From contig NZ_LIYH01000001.1 in NCBI RefSeq assembly GCF_001905885.1, forward strand, positions 932,169-996,168: 64,000 nucleotides of DNA, in the 5' to 3' direction. The position numbers and the translations under genes are program-made. Position 1 is the first letter of the stretch; every line of letters begins with the position of its first letter. This document shows, piece by piece, positions 1 to 12,503 of the stretch. This DNA comes from Streptomyces sp. CB03234 (GTDB lineage: Bacteria; Actinomycetota; Actinomycetes; Streptomycetales; Streptomycetaceae). The notes beneath the pieces were generated by a model that saw only the letters and a program-made list of their open reading frames with translations, ran no database searches and was not told the origin of the DNA.

Positions 1-167
1 TGCGCCAGCCGGTGCAGGCGATGGCGACGGCGGCGGTGGACGCGCTGCTGGAGGAGATCGACGGCAACCGGGTGCTGGGGGCACCTCCCAGCGGTAGCTG
101 GGGGAGTACGGAGTTCGTCTTCCAGCCGGAGCTGGTGGTGCGTGGCTCCACCGCCCAGCGCAGGTAG
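1..167 (+). CDS. LacI-family transcriptional regulator (MalR-like), C-terminal fragment
   Basis: The window opens inside a gene read in the frame starting at base 3 and ending at the TAG at 165-167; only the last 54 residues are present. The stretch RQPVQAMATAAVDALLEEID followed by a strand ending in PELVVRGST is the usual C-terminus of a LacI-type regulator, the effector-binding core. Its position directly upstream of a secreted alpha-amylase and a pullulanase fits a MalR-type maltodextrin regulator, but the DNA-binding end is outside the window, so that identity is an inference. An unusual insert, GAPPSGSWGST, sits just before the last beta strand and is encoded by a palindromic element at 79-107. 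Confidence 0.8.
   Translation, partial: RQPVQAMATAAVDALLEEIDGNRVLGAPPSGSWGSTEFVFQPELVVRGSTAQRR
79..107. repeat. Palindromic element inserted in frame in the LacI gene
   Basis: The DNA reads CACCTCCCAGC, GGTA, GCTGGGGGAG, a hairpin with a CCCAGC/GCTGGG core and extra G residues on one side. I recognise this as resembling a short palindrome scattered through Streptomyces genomes, including inside genes. Here it adds about ten residues without breaking the reading frame. No second copy was seen in the window. Confidence 0.5.
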
Positions 168-342
168 CTGTGGGGACCCGGGACCTGCCCGTGATCGGGC
201 GCGGCGGGGTCTTCTTCGGCCCCGGGCCTCCCGGCTCATGACCGGTCCATGCGTGACCGGCCCGGCCGGCCGGGCGCGTGGAGCCCCGGGGTACGGGGAC
301 CCTCGGCCGACCGGACCGGAGTCGTCGTTGAACGTAACACCA

Positions 343-370
343 CTGCAAGTACTTGCGAAAGGTCTTGCAG
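343..370. promoter_or_regulatory. Repeated CTTGC-type half-sites upstream of the amylase promoter
   Basis: CTGCAAG (343-349), CTTGCGAAAG (352-361) and CTTGCAG (364-370) lie in close order upstream of the amylase promoter. They share the core of the perfect palindrome at 472-486. Streptomyces amylase genes are known to be controlled by MalR/Reg1-type LacI regulators through repeats of this kind, so these are probable accessory operator half-sites. Binding is inferred. Confidence 0.5.
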
Positions 371-419
371 CCGCGGATCGGGCGGATTTCCCTCACGTGA
401 ACCGCGTGTGTCCAAGGGG

Positions 420-448
420 TTGACCGCGCCCTCGGGGGCTCGTACGGT
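420..448 (+). promoter_or_regulatory. Likely vegetative promoter of the alpha-amylase gene
   Basis: TTGACC (420-425) and TACGGT (443-448) are separated by 17 bases, a good match to an HrdB-type promoter. Transcription would begin near 455, which places the palindrome at 472-486 just downstream of the start point, a suitable position for repression by a LacI-type protein. Confidence 0.6.
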
Positions 449-471
449 CTCGACCGAAAACTGTTGCTGCT

Positions 472-486
472 TTCTTGCAGCAAGAA
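472..486. promoter_or_regulatory. Palindromic operator, probable MalR-type site
   Basis: TTCTTGCAGCAAGAA is a perfect inverted repeat with 7-base arms around a central A, between the predicted amylase promoter and its ribosome-binding site. Odd-centred CTTGC/GCAAG palindromes are typical LacI-family sites, and a LacI-family gene ends 300 bases upstream. Confidence 0.65.
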
Positions 487-572
487 GATTCACCACGGCC
501 TTGCGGGCATGGCGCGTTGCCGTACGAGGCTGCACCGTCGCATTCCGCACCTCCCATTCCCCAGGAGGAAAC

Positions 573-2255
573 ATGGCCAGAAAGACCGTGGCCGCTGCAC
601 TCGCCCTCGTGGCGGGAGCCGCTGTGGCCGTCACGGCGCCCCCCACGCCCGCCGCGGCCGCCCCGCCCGGCGACAAGGACGTCACCGCCGTGATGTTCGA
701 GTGGACCTTCGCCTCCGTCGCCAAGGCGTGCACCGACACCCTCGGCCCGGCCGGGTACGGATACGTCCAGGTCTCCCCGCCGCAGGAACACATCCAGGGC
801 GGCCAGTGGTGGACCTCGTACCAGCCCGTCAGCTACAAGATCGCCGGCCGGCTGGGTGACCGCGCCGCCTTCCAGTCCATGGTGAACACCTGCCACAGCG
901 CGGGCGTCAAGGTCGTCGTCGACACCGTCATCAACCACATGGCGGCCGGGAACGGCACCGGCACCGGAGGCTCGTCGTACACCAAGTACGGCTACCCCGG
1001 CCTGTACTCAGCGCCCGACATGGACGACTGCCGGGCCGAGGTCACCAACTACCAGGACCGGGCCAACGTACAGAACTGCGAACTCGTCGGCCTCGCCGAC
1101 CTCGACACCGGCGAGGAGTACGTCCGTACCAGGATCGCCGGCTATATGAACGACCTGCTGTCGCTCGGCGCCGACGGCTTCCGCATCGACGCCGCCAAGC
1201 ACATGCCGGCCGCCGACCTCGCCGCCATCAAGGCCAAGCTCACCAACCCCGGCGCCTACTGGAAGCAGGAGGCGATACACGGCGCCGGTGAGGCCGTCTC
1301 GCCCAGCGAGTACCTCGGCAACGGCGACGTCCAGGAGTTCCGCTACGCCCGCGACCTCAAGCGGGTCTTCCTCGGCGAGAACCTCGCGTACCTGAAGAAC
1401 TTCGGCGAGGCCTGGGGTCACATGGAGTCCGGCAAGTCCGCCGTCTTCGTCGACAACCACGACACCGAGCGGGTCGGCGACACGCTCAACTACAAGAACG
1501 GTTCCGCCTACACGCTCGCCAACGTCTTCATGCTGGCCTGGCCGTACGGCTCCCCGGACGTCCACTCCGGCTACGAGTGGACCGACAAGGACGCCGGCCC
1601 GCCGGGAGGCGGAAACGTGAGCGCCTGCTACAGCGACGGCTGGAAGTGCCAGCACGCCTGGCGCGAGATCGCCTCCATGGTCGCCCTCAGGAACGTGGCC
1701 CGCGGTCAGGGTGTCACGAACTGGTGGGACAACGGCGGCGACGCCATCGCGTTCGGGCGCGGCACCAAGGCGTACGTGGCCATCAACCACGAGACGTCCG
1801 CCCTCACCCGTACGTTCCAGACGTCGCTGCCCGCCGGCGACTACTGCGACGTCCAGAACAACCGGCCGGTCACCGTCAACGGCTCCGGGCAGTTCACCGC
1901 CACGCTCGGCGCGGGCACGGCCATCGCGCTGCACACCGGGGCGCGCACGTGCGCCGCCGCGGCCTCGGGCGCGTCCTTCGCGGTCAACGCCACCACCGTG
2001 TACGGCGAGAACATCTACGTCACCGGAAACCAGTCCGCCCTCGGCAACTGGAACCCGGGCGGCGCGCTGAAGCTGGACTCGGCGGCGTACCCCGTCTGGA
2101 AGCTGGACGTGAACCTTCCCGCCGGTACGGCCTTCGAGTACAAGTACCTCCGCAAGGACGCCGCCGGAAACGTCACCTGGGAGTCGGGCGCCAACCGCAC
2201 AGCCACGGTCCCGCCCTCGGGAAGGGTCACCCTGAACGATACGTTCCGCACCTGA
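573..2255 (+). CDS. aml: Secreted alpha-amylase (GH13) with C-terminal CBM20 starch-binding domain
   Basis: The product is a 560-residue extracellular enzyme that cleaves internal alpha-1,4 bonds of starch. The start at ATG 573 has an AGGAGG ribosome-binding site eight bases upstream and opens a classical signal peptide ([15 protein letters not shown], then an Ala-Pro rich region). The GH13 barrel shows the calcium/catalytic signatures [18 protein letters not shown] (nucleophile Asp near residue 204), a KQEAI region carrying the probable acid Glu, and [11 protein letters not shown]. Residues about 466-560 form a CBM20 raw-starch-binding domain ([25 protein letters not shown]). Promoter and operator lie directly upstream and a pullulanase gene follows in the same direction after a repeat-rich 500-base gap, so the two act on the same polymer. 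Confidence 0.95.
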   Translation: MARKTVAAALALVAGAAVAVTAPPTPAAAAPPGDKDVTAVMFEWTFASVAKACTDTLGPAGYGYVQVSPPQEHIQGGQWWTSYQPVSYKIAGRLGDRAAFQSMVNTCHSAGVKVVVDTVINHMAAGNGTGTGGSSYTKYGYPGLYSAPDMDDCRAEVTNYQDRANVQNCELVGLADLDTGEEYVRTRIAGYMNDLLSLGADGFRIDAAKHMPAADLAAIKAKLTNPGAYWKQEAIHGAGEAVSPSEYLGNGDVQEFRYARDLKRVFLGENLAYLKNFGEAWGHMESGKSAVFVDNHDTERVGDTLNYKNGSAYTLANVFMLAWPYGSPDVHSGYEWTDKDAGPPGGGNVSACYSDGWKCQHAWREIASMVALRNVARGQGVTNWWDNGGDAIAFGRGTKAYVAINHETSALTRTFQTSLPAGDYCDVQNNRPVTVNGSGQFTATLGAGTAIALHTGARTCAAAASGASFAVNATTVYGENIYVTGNQSALGNWNPGGALKLDSAAYPVWKLDVNLPAGTAFEYKYLRKDAAGNVTWESGANRTATVPPSGRVTLNDTFRT

Positions 2256-2298
2256 CGGCACGGGGCCGGCCCGGGGCGGCCCTGCCCCCGACACCCCC

Positions 2299-2464
2299 GT
2301 TGTGGGCGGTCGCCCCGCCGGGCGCTGCCTCCCTCCCCCCGTTGTGGGCAGTCGCCCCGCTGGTCGGTTCCTCCCCCCGTTGTGCGCGGTCGCCCCGCTG
2401 GTCGGTTCCTCCCCCCCGTTGTGGGCAGTCGTCCCGCTGGGGCGGGACGGGTGGGCACAACGGG
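2299..2464. repeat. Tandem repeat array ending in a long hairpin
   Basis: Four units beginning GTTGTGGGC or GTTGTGCGC start at 2299, 2341, 2379 and 2418 (spacing 42, 38 and 39 bases), each continuing into GTCGCCCCGC or a variant. The last unit is followed by its complement, GTGGGCACAACGGG, so 2415-2464 can fold into a long stem (CCCGTTGTG against CACAACGGG, GTCCCGC against GCGGGAC). No gene is supported here. The hairpin could end amylase transcription. Confidence 0.8.
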
Positions 2465-2468
2465 ACCC

Positions 2469-2564
2469 GGGGCGGTGCCCCTTCCCGGTTCCCCCCGGGG
2501 CGGTGCCCCTTCCCGGCTCCCCCGGGGCGGCGCCCCTCCCCGGTTCGCCCCGGGGGGCGGTGCC
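2469..2564. repeat. Second tandem array of 27-28 base GGGGCGGTGCCCC units
   Basis: GGGGCGGTGCCCC or a close variant occurs at 2469, 2497, 2524 and 2552, each unit a small hairpin separated by CCTTCCCGG-type spacers. Together with the array just upstream it fills most of the 502-base gap between the amylase and pullulanase genes. The rest (2565-2757) is ordinary GC-rich DNA that must hold the pullulanase promoter and ends in the AAGGAG ribosome-binding site. Confidence 0.75.
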
Positions 2565-2757
2565 GGACCGGCGGCTTCCCCCGGTGGGGGTGGGGCGTGG
2601 CCCCTCCGGGCTCACCTCCTCGAGGCCGGCGGCCTTGAGTACGACGGTTGGGAGCCGTTCCAGCGCCGCCAACCTCTGCGGGGGCGACCCTGCACGGCCC
2701 CACCCCGCCCTCGCCCGTCTGCGGGCCGGAGCCACCGAAACCCGTTAAGGAGAACCC

Positions 2758-8151
<5,394 letters not shown>

Positions 8152-8159
8152 GGACCGGT

Positions 8160-8202
8160 GAGGCGCCACGGTTCGGACACCTGTTCCGGACCGTGGCGCC
8201 TC
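8160..8202 (+). terminator. Hairpin terminator after the amylopullulanase gene
   Basis: GAGGCGCCACGGT and ACCGTGGCGCCTC form a perfect 13-base stem immediately after the stop codon. There is no long U tract, as usual in Streptomyces. Confidence 0.75.
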
Positions 8203-8243
8203 GCTCTATCGTGGCCGGGACGCCGTCACGACCAGGAGCGACC

Positions 8244-8594
8244 ATGCCGCAGATCACCGTCGACTACTCCGCCTCCCTCGACGAGGACTTCGACCGCCGG
8301 GGCTTCGCGCTCGCCCTGCACCCCCTCGTCGTCGAGGCGGCCGGCGCGCGGCTCGCCGCCTGCAAGACCCGCACGCGCCGGGCCGAGGACACCGTGATCG
8401 GCGACGGGACGGCCGACGACGCCCTGGTCCACGTCGGCGTCGGTCTGCTGGCCGGGCGTAGCGACGAGGTCAAGGCGCGGTTGACGGAGGCCGTTCTCGC
8501 GCTCGTACCGGAGTACATCAAGCCCGCCGAGGGGCGCGTGCTGCACATCTCGGCCGAGGTGGAGGACCTCGACGCTTCCTACCGTTCGAGCTGA
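8244..8594 (+). CDS. 5-carboxymethyl-2-hydroxymuconate isomerase family protein
   Basis: This 116-residue protein begins MPQITVDYSASLDE, with the conserved N-terminal proline of the tautomerase/CHMI fold directly after the start methionine. In CHMI enzymes that proline is the catalytic base after Met removal. The family converts 5-carboxymethyl-2-hydroxymuconate in homoprotocatechuate breakdown, but no other gene of that pathway is nearby, so the true substrate is uncertain. The start is ATG 8244 with CAGGAG upstream. Its 3' end overlaps the convergent deiminase gene by 16 bases. Confidence 0.75.
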   Translation: MPQITVDYSASLDEDFDRRGFALALHPLVVEAAGARLAACKTRTRRAEDTVIGDGTADDALVHVGVGLLAGRSDEVKARLTEAVLALVPEYIKPAEGRVLHISAEVEDLDASYRSS

Positions 8595-9706
8595 TCGGGC
8601 TGCTGCTGGGTGGCGCAGTGGATACCGCCGCCGCCCTCGGCGACGGTGTCGATCCGCACCGGGACCACCTTCCGGCCGGGGTGCAGCTCACCGATGATCG
8701 ACACCGCGTTCCGGTCCGCCGTCCGGTCGCCGAAGCCCGGGACGATCACGGCGTCGTTGACGACGTAGTAGTTGGCGTACGAGTCGAGGAAGTCCGGGCC
8801 GCGACGGCCGAGTGCGGCCGGGTCGGGCTCGGGCAGGTCGACGATCTCCGGCTTCCGGCCCCGGGCGTCGGTCGCCGTCTCCAGTACGCCACGGGCCTGG
8901 TCGTACGCGCGGCTCCACACGTCCGGACCGCCCGCCGGGTGCGGGCGGCTGAGCAGGACGGCGCCGTCGTCGGTGAAGCGGGCCAGGGCGTCGACGTGGC
9001 AGTCGGTGATGTCCTCGCCCCGTACGCCCTGGAACCAGATCACGGTGGTGACCCCGAGCAGCTCCTTGAGGGCCTTCTCGATATCGTCGCGTGACCGGCC
9101 CGGGTTGCGGTTGGGGTTGACCAGCGAGCTCTCGGTGACCATCAGCGTCCCGTGGCCGTCGACCTCCAGCGAGCCGCCCTCGGCGGTGATCGGCGCGTCG
9201 ACGCGGGGCACTGCTTCGCGGGTCAGGACGGTACGGGCCACCTTCTCGTCGCGCCGGTGGTCCTGCTTGCCGCCCCAGCCGTTGAAGTGGAAGTCGATGC
9301 CCGCGAGGCCCTCCGGGCCGGTGACGAACGTGGGCCCGGTGTCGCGCACCCACAGGTCGTCCACGGCGACCGGGATCACCTCCACGCCCGATCCGCAGGC
9401 CCGCTGGGCCGCCTTCACCTCGGCGGGCGCGGCCAGCAGCACCACCGGTTCGAACCCGGCGACCGTCCGGGCGATCCGGGCGATGTCGGCCCTGACCTCG
9501 TCCGTCCAGTCCGCCCAGGCCGAGTCCGCGGGCGGCCAGGCCATGAACGTCCGCGCGTGCCGCTGGGCCTCCGACGGCATCCGGCGCCCGGCCTCCGACG
9601 GCATGCGGCGCCCCGCCCCTTCCTTACCGGCCTCGCAGGCCGTCACCGCGGCCAGTGCCACTGCCGCCCCGGACCTCAGCAGCGTGCGGCGGTTCGGTCC
9701 CTTCAT
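8579..9706 (-). CDS. Exported agmatine deiminase / peptidylarginine deiminase family protein (Tat lipoprotein)
   Basis: The 375-residue product belongs to the PAD_porph family, which hydrolyses guanidino groups (agmatine to N-carbamoylputrescine, or peptidyl-arginine). Seen directly: substrate-binding WVRDTGPTFV, the loop NGWGGK, EGGSLEVDG, and the nucleophile cysteine in GGGIHCATQQQP near the C-terminus. The N-terminus is RRTLLRSGAAVALAAVTAC, a twin-arginine signal ending in a lipobox-like VTAC, so the enzyme is probably anchored outside the membrane, unlike typical cytosolic agmatine deiminases. An eight-residue block GRRMPSEA is tandemly duplicated just after the lipid-anchor region. The gene diverges from a TetR regulator across a 22-base palindrome, and its end overlaps the isomerase gene. 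Confidence 0.88.
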   Translation of the reverse strand: MKGPNRRTLLRSGAAVALAAVTACEAGKEGAGRRMPSEAGRRMPSEAQRHARTFMAWPPADSAWADWTDEVRADIARIARTVAGFEPVVLLAAPAEVKAAQRACGSGVEVIPVAVDDLWVRDTGPTFVTGPEGLAGIDFHFNGWGGKQDHRRDEKVARTVLTREAVPRVDAPITAEGGSLEVDGHGTLMVTESSLVNPNRNPGRSRDDIEKALKELLGVTTVIWFQGVRGEDITDCHVDALARFTDDGAVLLSRPHPAGGPDVWSRAYDQARGVLETATDARGRKPEIVDLPEPDPAALGRRGPDFLDSYANYYVVNDAVIVPGFGDRTADRNAVSIIGELHPGRKVVPVRIDTVAEGGGGIHCATQQQPDQLER

Positions 9707-9733
9707 GGTGCTGCCCTTCGGTGTCGGGACAAT

Positions 9734-9755
9734 CCTGACTGAAATTTCAGTCAGG
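9734..9755. promoter_or_regulatory. Perfect palindromic operator between deiminase and TetR genes
   Basis: The core CTGACTGAAATTTCAGTCAG (9735-9754) is a perfect 20-base palindrome, and the flanking C and G extend it to 22. It sits mid-way in the 70-base gap between two divergent start codons, so the TetR protein encoded at 9777 very likely binds here and controls both itself and the deiminase. Confidence 0.8.
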
Positions 9756-9776
9756 TATCACGGTAGCATTGGCCCC

Positions 9777-10361
9777 ATGTCCGATCGCCGTACCGCCATC
9801 CTGGAAGCCGCCGCCCGCGTCATCGCCCAGCGCGGCATCCGGGGCCTGCGGGTGGAAGAGCTCGCCGAGGAGGCGGGGGTGTCCACCTCGCTGCTCTACT
9901 ACCACTTCCGGGACCGCGCCGGTGTGCTGGCCCACACCCTGGAGTTCATCAACACCCGGGCCGAGCGCTACACCGACCCCACCGCGAACCCCGACACCGA
10001 CCCGCGCGGCCACCTCGAGGAGATGCTGCTGCTGGAGCTCCAGGACACCCCGGCCGTCGTCGAGAACAGCACCGCCTGGGGCGAACTGCGCTCCACCGCC
10101 GTCTTCCAGCCCGAGCTGCGCGACCAGCTGCGCACCACCACGGCCCGCTGGGCCGACTACGCCAGTGACCTCATCCGCCGCGCCCAGCAAGGCGGCAGCG
10201 TCCCGCCCGAGGTCTCCCCGGACGACGCGGCCGAACGCCTCACCGCCCTCGTCGAAGGGCTCAGCAAGCGCTGGCTCAGCGGCTCCCTGACCCTGGAGCG
10301 CGCCCGTGACCTGCTGCGCGGCGCCCTCGTCGCGGAACTGGGCGCCTACAGAACGGGCTGA
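9777..10361 (+). CDS. TetR-family transcriptional regulator
   Basis: The 194-residue protein has an N-terminal TetR helix-turn-helix (AILEAAARVIAQRGIRGLRV, then VSTSLLYYHFRDRAG) and a variable C-terminal ligand-binding half. The start at ATG 9777 places the HTH at the very N-terminus, as is usual. It is transcribed divergently from the Tat-lipoprotein deiminase with a perfect palindrome between them, so it is probably the local repressor, perhaps responding to a polyamine or guanidino compound (inference). The 3' end overlaps the convergent second TetR gene by 16 bases. Confidence 0.9.
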   Translation: MSDRRTAILEAAARVIAQRGIRGLRVEELAEEAGVSTSLLYYHFRDRAGVLAHTLEFINTRAERYTDPTANPDTDPRGHLEEMLLLELQDTPAVVENSTAWGELRSTAVFQPELRDQLRTTTARWADYASDLIRRAQQGGSVPPEVSPDDAAERLTALVEGLSKRWLSGSLTLERARDLLRGALVAELGAYRTG

Positions 10362-11068
10362 GCCGACACCGCCGGCACCTTGGGCAGCAGCGCACCCAGC
10401 CGGTCGACCAGCTCGCCGAACGGCCCGTCGGCCGGCTCCTCGGCGAGCATGTGCAGCAGCAGCGCCGCCATCTCGTCGTCGTACGCCGCGCTCACCGCCG
10501 CCAGCGCCGCGAAGTCGTGCACCAGCTGCAACTCCAGCTCCGCGCGCGGTATGCGGCGCCCGTCCAGCCACAGCAGCGCCGTCGACTCGGCGAGCGACAC
10601 CCACGACCGGACGACCAGCTCCAGGCGGGCGGGCGGATCCGTGACACCGAGGTGCGCGAGGATCTGCTCGTACGCGGCCTGCCGCACCTCGTCGATCATC
10701 GCGTTCGTCGTCGAGGAGCCCACCGCCGGGCCGCCGCGCATCAGCGCCCAGAACCCCGGCCCGTGCTCCTCCACGAAGTCGAAGAATCGCCCCATCACGC
10801 GCAGCAGCCGCGCCCCCAGCGGGCCTTGGCGCGGCTCGACGAACCGGTCGGCCAACTCGTCCGCCGCGCGCCGCAGCGCCGCCTCGTACAGGCTCTGCTT
10901 GCCCGGGAAGTAGTGGTAGACCAGCGGCCGGGATATGCCCGCGGCGGCAGCGATCTCGTCGATCGACACCTCGTCGGGGGAGCGGTGGCTGAACAGCTCC
11001 AGCGCCACCCCGATCAGCTGCTGCCTGCGCTCCTCGACGCCCATCCTGCGCCGCGCCCCGGTCCTCAT
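10346..11068 (-). CDS. TetR-family transcriptional regulator
   Basis: A 240-residue TetR protein with the HTH RRQQLIGVALELFSHRSPDE followed by ISRPLVYHYFPGKQSLYEAA at residues about 14-60. The C-terminal effector domain includes WALMRGGPAVGSSTTN and is typical of the large actinobacterial TetR class linked to lipid or redox genes. It converges on the other TetR gene, with which it shares 16 bases, and diverges from the small membrane protein at 11142, the nearest candidate target. No ligand can be assigned. Confidence 0.9.
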   Translation of the reverse strand: MRTGARRRMGVEERRQQLIGVALELFSHRSPDEVSIDEIAAAAGISRPLVYHYFPGKQSLYEAALRRAADELADRFVEPRQGPLGARLLRVMGRFFDFVEEHGPGFWALMRGGPAVGSSTTNAMIDEVRQAAYEQILAHLGVTDPPARLELVVRSWVSLAESTALLWLDGRRIPRAELELQLVHDFAALAAVSAAYDDEMAALLLHMLAEEPADGPFGELVDRLGALLPKVPAVSAQPVL

Positions 11069-11141
11069 GCGAACAGCCTAACGTTCGCCACCGACAGCCC
11101 TTCGAACAGTGGCCGATACACAGTTCGCTACGCTGCCGGTC

Positions 11142-11435
11142 ATGACCATCTCCGACCCCGAAAGCCCGGCACCCCGCACCGGCCTCACGCCGCGCCAGGC
11201 CCGGCGCCTGCGGATCGCCGTGGCGTCCGTCGTGCTGGTGACGATGGCGGTCGTCCTGGTGCTCCGGCTGGCCAGCCGCACCTCCGTCCTCGTGGTCGGC
11301 GTCTACGGACTGGCCATGATCCTGTGCGGCGTCGTCATCGAACTCAGCCGCAACGGCCGCACCCGCCTGGGCACCTGGCTCCTGGGCACCGGCCTCCTCG
11401 CCGCCCTGGCCGCCGACTGGCTGCTGCTGCCGTAA
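11142..11435 (+). CDS. Small two- or three-helix membrane protein of unknown function
   Basis: The 97-residue protein has a Pro-rich cytoplasmic head, then hydrophobic segments IAVASVVLVTMAVVLVLRLA, SVLVVGVYGLAMILCGVVIE and TWLLGTGLLAALAADWLLLP. No family was recognised. ATG 11142 is preferred over the in-frame GTG at 11109 because the longer version adds no recognisable feature. There is no clear ribosome-binding site and the message may be leaderless. It lies 73 bases from the divergent TetR gene, which may regulate it. Confidence 0.6.
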   Translation: MTISDPESPAPRTGLTPRQARRLRIAVASVVLVTMAVVLVLRLASRTSVLVVGVYGLAMILCGVVIELSRNGRTRLGTWLLGTGLLAALAADWLLLP

Positions 11436-11450
11436 CCGCCGAGACCGGAA

Positions 11451-12500
11451 CTACAGGTCCAGCACCAGCCGTTCGCCGCGGCAGCGGGAGACGCAGATCA
11501 GCATCGTGTCATGTCGTTCGTCGTCCGTCAGCAGCTCGTCCCGGTGGTCGACCTCGCCCTCCACGACGCGCTGCTGGCACGTACCGCAGAAGCCCTGTTC
11601 GCACGAGTACGACACATGCGGCACCTCCGCCCGCACCGCCGCCAGCACCGACTGGTCCGCCGCCACCGTGACCGTATGCCCGGAGCGGCACAGCTCCACC
11701 TCGAAGGCGCCGCCCGGGGCGGAGGCCGTCGCCGTGAACCGCTCCAGGTGCAACTGGCGCCCCTCCGGCAGCCGCTCGGCCACCGCGTCCATCAGCCCGT
11801 CCGGCCCGCAGCAGTAGACGGCCGCCTCGGCCGGTACGCCGGCGAGGAAGGCGAGGTCCGGCAGCCCCGCCTCGTCCTCGGCCACGACCGTGGTGTTCTC
11901 CAGCTTCTCCACCTCGTCCAGGAACGGCATCGTCGCCCGGCTGCGACCGCAGTACAGCAGCCGCCAGTCCGCCCCCGCCGCCCGCACCGCGCGCAGCATC
12001 GGCAGCACGGGCGTGATGCCGATACCGCCCGCGACGAACACGTACGCCGGGGAGTCGACGAGCGGGAAGCGGTTGCGCGGCCCCCGGATCTCGATCTCGG
12101 TGCCCTCGTGGAGCTGTTCGTGCACCTCCCGCGAGCCGCCCCGCCCGTCCTCGATGAGCCGGGTGGCGACGGTGTACGTGTCGCTCTCGGCCGGGTCGCC
12201 GCACAGCGAGTACTGCCGCACCAGCCCCGACGGCAGCACCAGGTCCAGGTGTGCGCCCGGCTCCCAGGGCGGCAGCGCCGTGCCCTCCAGGCGCAGTTGG
12301 ACCACCCCCTCGGCGGGTGTGGTCCGCTCGGTGACCAGGACGTGGCGGCGGGCGGTGGACGAGCGGCGGCTCTGCCCCGATATCGGCTCCTCCAGGGCCG
12401 GCAGCGGCCACAGCGGGGACGCCTGGACGCGGCGGCGCATGGCCCGCCTGACGAGCAGGGCCGCTGTGGCGGCGAGGACGACGGTACGCGCGCGTGGCAT
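11451..12500 (-). CDS. FNR-type oxidoreductase with C-terminal 2Fe-2S ferredoxin domain
   Basis: The 349-residue protein passes electrons from NAD(P)H through a flavin to a plant-type 2Fe-2S cluster. In order: a membrane-anchoring or hydrophobic N-terminus (TVVLAATAALLVRRAMRRRV), a flavin-binding barrel with RQYSLCGDP near 115, the NAD-binding motif FVAGGIGITPVLPML, a CCGPDGLM motif, and a C-terminal ferredoxin module with cluster ligands in CEQGFCGTCQQRV and a last Cys in LICVSRC. This is the architecture of phthalate-dioxygenase-reductase/VanB-type enzymes. It lies three bases downstream of the PF10118-type gene, so the two are surely co-transcribed and the reductase probably feeds that protein. 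Confidence 0.88.
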   Translation of the reverse strand: MPRARTVVLAATAALLVRRAMRRRVQASPLWPLPALEEPISGQSRRSSTARRHVLVTERTTPAEGVVQLRLEGTALPPWEPGAHLDLVLPSGLVRQYSLCGDPAESDTYTVATRLIEDGRGGSREVHEQLHEGTEIEIRGPRNRFPLVDSPAYVFVAGGIGITPVLPMLRAVRAAGADWRLLYCGRSRATMPFLDEVEKLENTTVVAEDEAGLPDLAFLAGVPAEAAVYCCGPDGLMDAVAERLPEGRQLHLERFTATASAPGGAFEVELCRSGHTVTVAADQSVLAAVRAEVPHVSYSCEQGFCGTCQQRVVEGEVDHRDELLTDDERHDTMLICVSRCRGERLVLDL

Positions 12501-12503
12501 GGC

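Noticed and set aside
2256..2757. Small proteins in the gap between amylase and pullulanase
   Set aside because: Frames there translate the tandem hairpins into Pro/Gly/Arg repeats and have no ribosome-binding sites.
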